Shown: piece after piece, positions 25,993 through 34,700 of the stretch
How the letters are laid out: every line of letters begins with the position of its first letter
Numbering within the stretch: position 1 is the stretch's first letter
NCBI RefSeq assembly: GCF_017571525.1
Contig: NZ_JAGETY010000016.1
Coordinates: forward strand, 1 to 64,000
Source: Hymenobacter sp. BT559
GTDB taxonomy: Bacteria > Bacteroidota > Bacteroidia > Cytophagales > Hymenobacteraceae
Reading direction: 5' to 3'
Length of the DNA stretch: 64,000 nt
Notes under the pieces: generated by a model
The model's database searches: none
Seen by the model: only the letters and a program-made list of their open reading frames with translations
What the model was told of the DNA's origin: nothing
Translations under genes and position numbers: made by a program

Positions 25993-28017
25993 CTACTTAT
26001 GTCCCTTATCCTGTAGCAGATGTTTATGAGTTGCCAACAACTGTTTGATATTCGAGTTTGGTGGCGTCGCGTAACCAGTCGAGGTGTTATGTAAGAAATA
26101 GCTTGACGGCTGTGCATACGCTGCTTCTGCTACTGGTGCCAGTAGTGTACGCAACTGGAGGTGCTTGTTATAGCAGGTAGCTTCAAAGAGCAAAAAGGCC
26201 TCTATCTCTGCCTGAAGATTAGGCAACTGCTTCTCCGGTAGTCCACTGTCGCGCAAGATGCTTTGCGTATAGGCCGCAATACCGCCGTGCTGGCTTACTC
26301 TTTCTACCAGCGGAGTCACTGGTCTCAACGTTGCAAGTAGCTCGGTGTGAGCCTGCGCGACGAGTGAATGGAAGGCTGGCAGGTTAAACCGTTCTTCTAA
26401 ATGGCGAAGCTGTTCAGTACTTTCCGCCAGCGTCACAGTACCAAGTGGTTCGTGATACGTTAACTGATAAGCCTGCTGCAGCTCAACAAGGGTGCTTAAC
26501 GCTTGGTGAGCATCTTTCCACAGACTCAACTCCTGAAATAAGTTATAAGCCTCGCCAGCTAGGTCCCAATGGGTTATAAACCACTGTTTCCGGTTTGGTG
26601 TCAGGGCCGGTGGGTCGTTCACGCGTAGTAACATCGCCTCGAATACTGAATTCAGCATGTAGCGACTCAAGTAATACGCGGCTGTCGCCCGTAGGTGCTT
26701 GTGCTGGTGAGCAACAGCGTGATTATAGGCTAGGCTGACATACCGGGTAGCGGCGTGCTGGCGGGCCAAGCCTACCTGCAAAACCACTAGTTCTTCGGGT
26801 GAGTAAATGGGGCCTCCCAATAACTGGCGCAGCCGACCGGCTGTCGCAGCTGAGTCAAGCAGGCGGCTGCCAAGCAGCTGCAGGCTTTCGGAGTGATAGA
26901 CACTTAGCAGCAGTTGTTCTTCCCGCGCCAGGGCCGAAGTTTCGATGGCAGCGAACAGATTTTGTGTCCGCCCAGCAAGTTCCTCTTCTTTGGCTTGTAA
27001 AGCGACCGTCGGACTTCCTGCCATTTCGAAGAACAACGCATTAAGTTGTAGGGTTAGGCGGTTCAACTCGTTAGTCGACTTTGCCGCCAGTTCCGTCAGA
27101 CGAGCTGCGTAGGTGGGCAGGTCAACGTCTCCCTGCAGAAAGTCCAAGCGGACTTGCGTCAGGTCAAGTATCAAATTTGACTCCGCATCCAGTTCCCGGC
27201 GGTGCGGCCGGCATTTAGCCATAAAATAATTACCTTCCACGTAATCACCCACTTGCGCGTGCGTGATGGCAGCCAGAAAAGAGAGAGTGGCTGACGCGGA
27301 AATAATGGGAGTTGGTAAGCGGCCGAGCAGGTCGAGCAACTGCGGCATTTCCCGCTGACTAAACAGGGCACCTCCATATCGTTCCAGTTGCTGCGCTAGC
27401 TGCTGCACATTGCTGAGGTCCAGAATATCAGTATTCTCGGTGGGTGGTTGTCTAAACAGCGGAAGGTTAACTTCGGCTCCGCGGTCCTGTAGTAGCATTT
27501 CCATGCGCTGAAAGGCGGCATTAATGGTGGCATGGATAGAGGCAGCTGCTACATCAGTCAATACTTGGTCAGTGCTCAGGTATACCGTTGCTTTGTGCTG
27601 CGTGCGCCAACTGCCTTCCGAGTCAGCTATCTCTAATCGCTGCAGCAATGCGCCCGCATAATCGTAGTAACACTGTTGTGTATGCTCGTCATAGAGCACC
27701 AGTAAGCCTCCCCCTGTCGGCTGTCGCCGATACAGGTATCGTAGGCGGGAAGTTTCAAAGGGGAAAGCAAAATACTGTTGCTTGTCTCTGGTCACCGTTT
27801 TCAGTTGCACGGCGCTTTTTATCTGCACGGCAAACAGCTGGGAGCTTGCCTGCCGACCACTTTCCAGTAATTCCACATTCAGGTCGACCCCGTAATCGGG
27901 GTTTTCCGGTCGGCAGCTGAATCCGTTGCGTAGGCTCAGTATGGACAATACCCGCAGCACGGATTCCTCGCTGCGCTTTGCATTGTCATCTATCAGGGGG
28001 CTATCATCGTACGCCAT
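25993..28017 (-). CDS. DUF4365 nuclease-fold protein with long helical C-terminus
   Basis: 674 residues. Residues 1-175 match DUF4365, a PD-(D/E)XK-related domain: RSEESVLRVLSILSLRNGF, then PDYGVDLNVEL (Asp45), then LFAVQIKSA (Gln65, Lys67). The other 500 residues are helices of TPR-like character, with no ATPase motif. DUF4365 domains are frequent in bacterial defence loci as probable DNases. It is transcribed towards the second Septu-like pair with no same-strand partner, so it may act alone, with the helical part as sensor or scaffold. Confidence 0.75.
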   Translation of the reverse strand: MAYDDSPLIDDNAKRSEESVLRVLSILSLRNGFSCRPENPDYGVDLNVELLESGRQASSQLFAVQIKSAVQLKTVTRDKQQYFAFPFETSRLRYLYRRQPTGGGLLVLYDEHTQQCYYDYAGALLQRLEIADSEGSWRTQHKATVYLSTDQVLTDVAAASIHATINAAFQRMEMLLQDRGAEVNLPLFRQPPTENTDILDLSNVQQLAQQLERYGGALFSQREMPQLLDLLGRLPTPIISASATLSFLAAITHAQVGDYVEGNYFMAKCRPHRRELDAESNLILDLTQVRLDFLQGDVDLPTYAARLTELAAKSTNELNRLTLQLNALFFEMAGSPTVALQAKEEELAGRTQNLFAAIETSALAREEQLLLSVYHSESLQLLGSRLLDSAATAGRLRQLLGGPIYSPEELVVLQVGLARQHAATRYVSLAYNHAVAHQHKHLRATAAYYLSRYMLNSVFEAMLLRVNDPPALTPNRKQWFITHWDLAGEAYNLFQELSLWKDAHQALSTLVELQQAYQLTYHEPLGTVTLAESTEQLRHLEERFNLPAFHSLVAQAHTELLATLRPVTPLVERVSQHGGIAAYTQSILRDSGLPEKQLPNLQAEIEAFLLFEATCYNKHLQLRTLLAPVAEAAYAQPSSYFLHNTSTGYATPPNSNIKQLLATHKHLLQDKGHK

Positions 28018-28287
28018 ACGGTGGTGGTAACGTAGTTAATCAGCCAGGATGGTAAATAACTCCTGGTTGAAGTAATAGTACTGAAGCCGACCAATCTACT
28101 TTTTCAGCACTGCAGCTTGTTCAACCGGTTGAGGTGGGCGTGAGTTGTGTTGATAACGTAGGTGCGGTCCTCAGTCAGGTGGTAAATGCGGGTTGAACTG
28201 CGTGAAAACTTCCCAGAGATAGTCATCGGGTAGCCGAATGGAAGGTGAACAGACTCGCAGAAATTTGGTCGGATTGTGTAAACACAA
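28018..28287. other. Intergenic region between DUF4365 gene and IS5 element
   Basis: About 270 bases. Overlapping minus-strand frames give fragments such as YLWEVFTQFNPHLPPD and TRIYHLTEDRTYVINTTHAH that suggest a decayed small gene. None has a credible start and full length. Confidence 0.3.
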
Positions 28288-28320
28288 AGAAGCCTCCGTG
28301 AATTGCGGAGGCTTCTTTTT
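28288..28320 (+). terminator. Intrinsic terminator hairpin
   Basis: An 11-bp perfect stem (AGAAGCCTCCG with its complement) with a 7-base loop and a run of five T on the plus strand. There is no intact plus-strand gene immediately upstream, so its gene may have been lost. The IS5 element begins five bases after the T run. Confidence 0.75.
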
Positions 28321-28325
28321 ATGTA

Positions 28326-29257
28326 GAAGCTGTTTAGGAAGTAGGCTGGAAACAAAAAAGACTCCCACGGCGGGGAGAAATTTGGGGTGCGACCCAACCA
28401 AATTTCTTACGCCTGCCCGTGGAAGTCCTCTCCAAAGCTATTATCGTGACCTGGCTACTGCCCCATTTGCCCTTTCCCACGCACGGCCGTCGGCGGCGCG
28501 TGGCCCCGGCCGAGGTGGTGGGCGCCATTCTCTACAAACTCAAAACCGGTTGTCAGTGGCGCTGGCTGCCGGTGGCCGCCCTGTTCAGCGGCCCGCCCCT
28601 GAGTTGGCAGGGGGTGTACTATCATTTCCACACCTGGAGCAAACAAGGAGCCTGGAAAAAGCTGTGGCTGACGCTCTTGCGCCTACACCGCCGCTTGCTC
28701 GACCTCTCCAGCGTGCAGCTCGACAGCAGCCACACACCGGCCAAGAACGGCGGGGTGGCCGTGGGCTACCAGGGCCGCAAGGCCGCCCGCACGACCAACG
28801 CCCTGTTTCTGGCCGACAACCAGGGCCAGCCGCTGGCCCTAGCCACGCCTCAGGCCGGGCAGCACCACGATACGGTTGAGCTGGAAGCCGTCTTTGGCGA
28901 GCTTTGCCAAACGTTGGCGCAGGCGGACCTGTGCCTGCAAGGCTTGTTTCTGAACGCCGACAAAGCCTTTGATGTCAACAGCTTACGCCAGGCCTGTGCC
29001 CACCGCGATATTGAGGTCAACATCCCGCGCAACCGGCGTTCGGCCGACTGGCAAATCGACGATGATACCCTGTTTGACCCCGAACTCTACCGCCGCCGAC
29101 AGGTTATCGAGCAACTCAACGCTTGGCTCGACGGCTTCAAAACGCTACTCGTGCGCTTTGAAACCTGCCTGCATACCTGGCTGGCGTTTCACTGGCTGGC
29201 CTTTACCGTGCTACTGCTGCGCAGAATTGGTCGCTCGCCTACTTCCTAAACAGCTTC
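28326..29257 (+). mobile_element. Complete IS5-family insertion sequence
   Basis: A 932-bp element bounded by a perfect 21-bp terminal inverted repeat at 28326-28346 and 29237-29257 (outer end GAAGCTGTTTAGG). It is flanked on both sides by GTA, a probable 3-bp target duplication. It contains one intact DDE transposase. It sits at the right border of the defence island, directly after a terminator. Confidence 0.9.
28419..29249 (+). CDS. IS5-family DDE transposase
   Basis: 276 residues beginning at GTG 28419. The N-terminal domain carries RRRVAPAEVVGAILYKLKTG, then CQWRWLPVA, typical of IS5/IS427-type transposases. Catalytic positions are Asp in VQLDSSHTPAKNGG, Asp in FLNADKAFD and Glu in RRQVIEQLNAWLDGF. 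The C-terminus overlaps the right inverted repeat. It appears intact, so the element could be active. Confidence 0.85.
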   Translation: MEVLSKAIIVTWLLPHLPFPTHGRRRRVAPAEVVGAILYKLKTGCQWRWLPVAALFSGPPLSWQGVYYHFHTWSKQGAWKKLWLTLLRLHRRLLDLSSVQLDSSHTPAKNGGVAVGYQGRKAARTTNALFLADNQGQPLALATPQAGQHHDTVELEAVFGELCQTLAQADLCLQGLFLNADKAFDVNSLRQACAHRDIEVNIPRNRRSADWQIDDDTLFDPELYRRRQVIEQLNAWLDGFKTLLVRFETCLHTWLAFHWLAFTVLLLRRIGRSPTS

Positions 29258-29410
29258 GTAGTAAGATGGCGAAGTAACAGGATGAATTGGGAAGTTAATA
29301 AGCTTTTACACTCTGGCTACTTACTGCCAGCACAAGGTGAGACCCTATTAGACACTGGTTTGCCCTGGCAGGACTGCAGAGGCTGCTATTGCTACGCTAA
29401 TGGCCTATTA

Positions 29411-29611
29411 CTAAACAGCAATCAAATCGCGAGCACTAGCTGGAATCTTTAGTGATTGGTAACTAGTGCCGAATAGTCGACGGGCATATGTAGCCTCAAG
29501 GCCGTCCTTAGACTGTCGATACTCCACATACTCTTCTTCTGACAGAGTACGGGACTCGTATTTCGCTTTTAGTTCAGCCAAGCGCGTGGGAGAAATTGTT
29601 AGCGTAGCCAT
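29411..29611 (-). CDS. Small hypothetical protein downstream of zincin
   Basis: 66 residues, mostly helical and charged (SPTRLAELKAKYESRTLSEE, then YVEYRQSKDGLEATYARRLF). Its start lies inside the last codons of the metallopeptidase-like gene (13-base overlap), so the two are probably translated from one message. No family was recognised. The pairing suggests a two-gene unit carried by a mobile element. Confidence 0.5.
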   Translation of the reverse strand: MATLTISPTRLAELKAKYESRTLSEEEYVEYRQSKDGLEATYARRLFGTSYQSLKIPASARDLIAV

Positions 29612-30276
29612 CCTTTAGTCTGAAATAAGGTATCAATTGCTTGCCGGATTGGCATAAAATCAGTAGTTGACCAGTGCTCGGGCAGTTGACTGTAAGCAGT
29701 AGTCGCTTGTTCCTTAACTGCTGCGAGCAAGTTTTCGTTGCCTGATTTCTCTGCAATATACTGCGCATAGGCCCGCGCCCAAATTTCTTCCGGCCGGCTA
29801 AGGTAAAGGGCATCATCGTCAAATGAGTCGAGATTCAGTCTGCCTTGGTATTGCTGCCAAGCTCTGGTTGATTGGGCAGCACTCAGAACCGGTTCTAGCT
29901 CATTCTTCGTAATATCTGAGTGCGTCAGCACGTTTACCGGTTCAAAAAATAGCAGGTCAATCAAGTGGCCTAACTCATGGAGAATAGTCAGGCCTAGTTG
30001 CTCAGGCGCTATATCTCGCTTGAATGTCAGCAGAATATGACCGGTTTCTCGTTTGCTTTGTGCATCAATTTGACCAAAGGCTGCTTGATTTCTGAAAGAC
30101 GATTCAACCTTTTTATAACGTTCCGTCTCTAGTGGAGGCAGGCTGTGCACCTCTTCAACAGCCCGCAAAGCTTGTTGAACAGCTTGGTTTTGCACAAAAA
30201 AAGGTGCTTGCTTGACTTTGAGGCGTTGATAGAGATTGCGGTCACGTTGTTCGGCTAATAGCCTACTCTCATCCAT
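29599..30276 (-). CDS. Zincin-like putative metallopeptidase
   Basis: 225 residues from ATG 30276; the frame continues upstream, but only over the recombinase gene end. The zinc motif is ILHELGHLIDLL (HExxH). A later SRPEEIWARAYAQYIAEKSG supplies a glutamate-containing helix, as in phage or plasmid-borne large-polyvalent-protein zincins. No signal peptide is present. It follows the recombinase on the same strand and precedes a small overlapping gene. Peptidase activity and target are unproven. Confidence 0.6.
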   Translation of the reverse strand: MDESRLLAEQRDRNLYQRLKVKQAPFFVQNQAVQQALRAVEEVHSLPPLETERYKKVESSFRNQAAFGQIDAQSKRETGHILLTFKRDIAPEQLGLTILHELGHLIDLLFFEPVNVLTHSDITKNELEPVLSAAQSTRAWQQYQGRLNLDSFDDDALYLSRPEEIWARAYAQYIAEKSGNENLLAAVKEQATTAYSQLPEHWSTTDFMPIRQAIDTLFQTKGWLR

Positions 30277-30403
30277 ATAGTTTCCTGCTTGATCCGTCGA
30301 CTGGACGGTCCAGCAAAGTACGGCTGACCATGAACAATAATCAGTAACGACACAGCCATTACGGAGCAGGGATGCTAAAATACAAGCCTGCTTAATCTTA
30401 GCA

Positions 30404-31429
30404 TCAGAGTCCCAGATGTTGAGCTGCGTTGAAGGTTTCCACATCATTGAGCCGGGCATAGCGCTCAATCATGGCGTCGGTCTTCTGCTTGGTCTGGTTC
30501 TTAATGGCCTTGTTGGACTGGCCTTTCTGCACGGCGACCGTCACGAAAGCCGCCCGCAGCGAGTGCGCAGTGAAATGGATGCCAAAGTGCTTCTGCACCA
30601 GTTCATTCATTCCTTTGGCGGTTAGCCGGTGCTTGCTGAGGCGAGAGGGTTCGCCCGCCGCCCCCCGGGATAAGCGCACAAATAGGGGCCCGGTGGTGCG
30701 CCCGAGCAGTTCTTTCCATTCCAGCACCGCCCGCACGGGGCAGAATAATTCATCGGGCGCGTAGAACACGGCCTTATTCTCCAACTCCCCGTGCTGGTTG
30801 GTTTTGCTGCCCTCCATGTCTATCAGCAGGGACTTCGACGTCAGGCGGACGTGGTCCACGTCCAGCGCTGCTAGCTCCGAGCGGCGGAAAGCTCCGGCAA
30901 AGCCGAGCAGCAGTAACGCGCGGTCACGCAGACCGCCTGGCGTGGTGCGGTCTAAGCCGCGGATGACTTCTTTCAGGTGTTCAACCGTAAAGGCCGGCGC
31001 CTGCTTTTGGCGCTTGCCCTTCAGGCGGGCGATGCCGTCGAGCACTGCCGCCAGTTCGGGCGCGGCCACAGCTGAGGGGTAGCCGCGCAGCTGGTGATTT
31101 TTCTGGATGGCCGACAAGTGCCGTTTGAGGGTGGCAAACTTGCGCGGAGGCCGGGGCGGCGCGTCGGCCCGGGCGTTGGCTCGCGGCACAGGCGGCGTGT
31201 CGGCCAAGTGCGTGACGTACTCAATGAGCGTGGCTACATCGGCCGGCAGCGGGCAATAGTTACGCTTGGCGCAGAACTGGTCGAAGCTGCGCAAGTCCGA
31301 CAGATATGCTCGCCGCGTGTTGTCGGCCCCATGCAGGCCGGCGTCCAGATAAGCCGAGGCCGCCGAGGAAACAGTCGTCGCTAAACTCGCCCCGAAGGGC
31401 TGCGGAACAGTGGCGGGAAGTTGCGCCAT
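30404..31429 (-). CDS. Tyrosine recombinase (integrase)
   Basis: 341 residues. An N-terminal SAM-like core-binding domain spans about 25-150 (AYLSDLRSFDQFCAKR, then KFATLKRHLSAIQKNHQLRG). The catalytic domain has Arg in GAFRRSELAALD, Lys in MEGSKTNQHGE, the HxLR box TAHSLRAAFVTVAVQKG, and nucleophile Tyr in AMIERYARL. The position often held by His/Trp reads NQTKQK. It is transcribed away from two dyad sites at 31506-31703. It is likely the integrase of the island or of a smaller element inside it. Confidence 0.85.
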   Translation of the reverse strand: MAQLPATVPQPFGASLATTVSSAASAYLDAGLHGADNTRRAYLSDLRSFDQFCAKRNYCPLPADVATLIEYVTHLADTPPVPRANARADAPPRPPRKFATLKRHLSAIQKNHQLRGYPSAVAAPELAAVLDGIARLKGKRQKQAPAFTVEHLKEVIRGLDRTTPGGLRDRALLLLGFAGAFRRSELAALDVDHVRLTSKSLLIDMEGSKTNQHGELENKAVFYAPDELFCPVRAVLEWKELLGRTTGPLFVRLSRGAAGEPSRLSKHRLTAKGMNELVQKHFGIHFTAHSLRAAFVTVAVQKGQSNKAIKNQTKQKTDAMIERYARLNDVETFNAAQHLGL

Positions 31430-31488
31430 ATATATAACGGAGTAGCCGATGGAAAAAGCAGTTGGTCAGCCCAAAAATTGCCAGCACA

Positions 31489-31496
31489 CAAAACTA
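31489..31496 (-). promoter_or_regulatory. Possible -7 promoter element of the recombinase gene
   Basis: On the minus strand TAGTTTTG fits TAnnTTTG, about 60 bases before the recombinase start. No good -33 element was found at standard spacing. It lies next to the first dyad site, so recombinase binding there could repress it. Confidence 0.35.
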
Positions 31497-31505
31497 TGTA
31501 ATTAC

Positions 31506-31530
31506 CGTCGATAACGCTTAATTATCGGCG
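31506..31530. other. Candidate recombinase core site 1
   Basis: Nine-base arms with one mismatch, CGTCGATAA and TTATCGGCG, separated by a 7-base spacer. Arms of this length around a 6-8 base spacer are the usual core-site layout for tyrosine recombinases. It shares GATAA-N7-TTATC with the dyad at 31665-31703. Confidence 0.45.
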
Positions 31531-31590
31531 CTAATTATTCCCAAACACGGAGAGGCAAAAACGGGGTGCTCTCAGGCCTTATTATAGGTA

Positions 31591-31625
31591 ATAGGTAGTG
31601 ACGCGGTTTACTTATCGCTACCTAT
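31591..31625. repeat. Short inverted repeat upstream of recombinase
   Basis: ATAGGTAG at 31591-31598 and CTACCTAT at 31618-31625 are perfect complements around 19 bases. It lies between the two candidate core sites and may be an accessory protein-binding site. Confidence 0.35.
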
Positions 31626-31664
31626 CAGAGCAAAGAAAAAACCACCGTACTGGATGGCGTTTGA

Positions 31665-31703
31665 TTTTAAGTTATGATAAGTAAACATTATCATAACTTA
31701 AAA
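31665..31703. other. Candidate recombinase core site 2 (perfect 16-bp dyad)
   Basis: TTTTAAGTTATGATAA and its exact complement flank a 7-base spacer. The stem is AT-rich without a T tail, so it is a poor terminator for the DUF2723 gene ending 60 bases away. The inner part GATAA-N7-TTATC is shared with the site at 31506-31530. Confidence 0.5.
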
Positions 31704-31762
31704 TAAAGGTAGCAAATGAAGCTAGGATAATGTCCAGAAGAAAGGTGATTTCCCTCTTGTTC

Positions 31763-34700
31763 CTAATTGGTGGGCAAGAAAGGACGTAGTACAGCAAGCG
31801 TGCGTGCTGCCCGCGCAGTGTCGCCCACTTGCACGGCCGCGCGGTAGACACTTTGCAGCGTTAGGTAACTGGTGGCCTGGGTATCTTCGGAGATACTGCC
31901 ATCCGGATGGGCTGCCGCATAGGTGAGTACCTGTTGGGCTTGCCGGGCCGTCGTATCCAGGATTTCGTTGGCCCGTGCCCGCTCGCCGCCCGCGACCAGC
32001 GCGGGAACTAGCTGAGGCGAGTAAAAATCATACTGAATGGCCGCATTCGGCAGCACCTGCAGGCAGAAGGTGGCCACTGCTGCCGCCTGCTGCCGGTTGC
32101 CGGCGGCCAGATACGCCGCCGCGAGCCGGGCAAACTTTTCGCGGTAATTCGTCGGGAAATGCAGGTTGTTTTCGTCGTAGAAAATGGTGTCGTCACGCAA
32201 TCCCCGGTAAGCGAACGTATTAATCAACTTCTGGTAGTTGAGGTCCAACTCCACGTAGCCGACCTGCTCTGGCGTGGACGGAGCGGGGTTACGTAAGGGC
32301 AGCAAGCGATAGGCCAGGCCTTCGAGCTGGAAGTAGGGCTGCAAGTTCAGGAAATCATCGGGGTTGACGGTGCTGCTGAAGTACAGCGGCCGTTGCCAGT
32401 TATTGGTAGCAATCAGGTCTAATAGCACTAAGCTTTTCTTTTCTATTCCGCTCTCCCCCATGTGCCAGTCTAGGTGGGATACCAGTTGCCGGTGCCGGTC
32501 AGCGGGGATAATGCCCAGACGCTTGACGGCGGCCGTGTCGACGGGCAAAAAGAAGGAGGAAGCGGGTAGGGCAAGCAGGCGCGCCCCGCCCGCTGGAGCC
32601 TGTGCCTGGAGCAATGGGTTCTGGTCTTTCACCAGCCCCAGAAACTCCCGTAAGTTCATCCGTTGCACGGCTGGGTTGGCGACGTAGGGCAGAAAGTCAT
32701 TCGTGCCCGATGCATACGCCGTAGCCGGCAGTGCTAACGGAAAGGGCGCCGACCGATACGCGCGGCGTCTCATTTGCTGGATATACCAGTCCGTATTTAG
32801 ATACGAGAGCACGGCCACGCGCACGTCGGTGCGATAGCCCTCTACCTCTTGTACATACCAGAGTGGGAAGGTGTCGTTATCGCCGTTAGTAAACAAGATG
32901 GCATTAGGCGCGCAGCTGTCGAGCAGGTTTTTGGCGAAATCCTCGGACAGGTAGCGGTGGCTGCGGTCGTGGTCATTCCAGCCCTGGACCACCAGAATAC
33001 CTGGAATGACGAGGGCCAGCGCGAGAGCTAGCCCTACCCGGAGCCGCTCGGCCCGGACCACTTTGCCTAGCACCGCTGCCAAGCCCAGCACGCCGAGCCC
33101 TATCCAAATCGCAAAGGCGAAGGTGGCCCCCGTGTAGGTATAGTCGCGCTCGCGCGGCTCGAAGGGCGGCTGATTCAGGTACAACACGATGGCCAGGCCG
33201 GTCATGAAGAACAGCCAGCCCGCAACCCAGGCATCCTGGCGGGCCCGGCGCACCTGGTACCAAAGGCCAAGTAAGCCCAAGAGCAGCGGCAAAGCCAGAA
33301 AGTTGTTGTGAGCGAAGCTCTGACCGATGCGCGTGGGGAGGGTGCTTCGGGCGGGCCCAAACGGCGTCACCACGCCCGCCTGTTGGATATCCGAGTCTCG
33401 GCCCACGTAGTTCCAGCCGAAGTAGCGCCAAAACATGTGGCCCAGTTGATACTTCACCAAAAAGGTCAGGTTCTGGGCCAGGGTGGGCCGAACGCCGGCC
33501 TGTAAGTCCGGGACCCATTTCTGGTATTCCTGCAAATTGCTACTGTAGAGGCGGGGCAAGAAGACCTTGTCTTCGGGGCGGTACATGGGCTCTTGCTCGC
33601 GGGGCAGGATTTCCTGATAGGTTTTGCTTTTTAGGTCACGGCGGTAACGGGGGGCCAGGTCTTGGTAGCCGATGGGCTGCGCGTCAAACTGCGGGCCATA
33701 GAGCAGGGGGTGCGCACCGTACTGTTCGCGCCTGAGGTAGCTCACGAAGCTGAGCACATCGGAAGGGTTATTCTCGTTGATAGTTGGCTGGAACGAGCTG
33801 CGAATGGGCACCACCAAATAGCTGGAATAACCAATAAGTAGGAAGACGAAGCCGAGCATAAGCGTGTTCAGCCGAGGGCTTTGCAGTCGGAAGGATACCC
33901 GGAACCCCGCATAGATAAAGCCAGCTAAAAGCACCAGGAAGAGGACAATACCCGTGTTAAAGGGCACCCCGAGGGAGTTGACGAGTGCTACCTCCAGCTG
34001 GCCCGCCAGCGCGGGTAGTCCGGGAATGATGCCGACCAGCACGAGGCCCAGCAAGGCAAAACTGCCTCCCAGGGTCAGCAGGCTGCCTGCTAGCGTCGGC
34101 TTGGGGGTGCGACGATAGTAGTAGATAAGACCTAGGGCCGGCAGGGTAAGCAGATTCAGTAAGTGCACCCCGATGCTCAGGCCAATGATATAGGCAATAA
34201 GCAGCAGCCACCTAGCTGAATCAGGCTCATCGGCGTGGGATTCCCATTGCAGCATTATCCAAACTACGGCGGCCGTACACAGGGTGGACAAAGCATAGAC
34301 TTCCCCTTCCACGGCGTTGAACCAAAAGGAATCGGAAAAGGCGAAGGCCAACGCACCCACTGCACCAGCACTTAAAATCAAGCAAGTCTGCGCGCCAGAC
34401 GGTGGCAGACTTGCTGGAGGTAGGTTTCCAGCCTTCGCATCGCTGGGGACCACCAGTTTGCGCGCTAGGTGCGTAATAATCCAAAATAAAAACAGGACCG
34501 TAAAGCCACTGCTCAGAGCGGACAAGCCGTTGATGAGCACTGCGACTTTGGTCACGTTGCCAAACGAAAGGAGCGAAAATAATCGACCCAGCAGCAGGAA
34601 GGCGGGGGCGCCCGGCGGGTGTGGTACCTGTAATTTGTAGGAGCTAGCAATAAACTCCCCGCAGTCCCAGAAGGAAGCGGTAGGTTCCAGCGTAAGCAAA

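Noticed and set aside
28238..28879. Plus-strand frame overlapping the IS5 left end
   Set aside because: It begins outside the element, crosses the inverted repeat and becomes Arg/Pro/Gly-rich; the transposase in the other frame explains the DNA.
31665..31703. Reading the perfect dyad as the terminator of the DUF2723 gene
   Set aside because: Stem is AT-rich and has no T run in the required direction; the 7-base spacer and shared core with a second dyad fit a recombinase site better.
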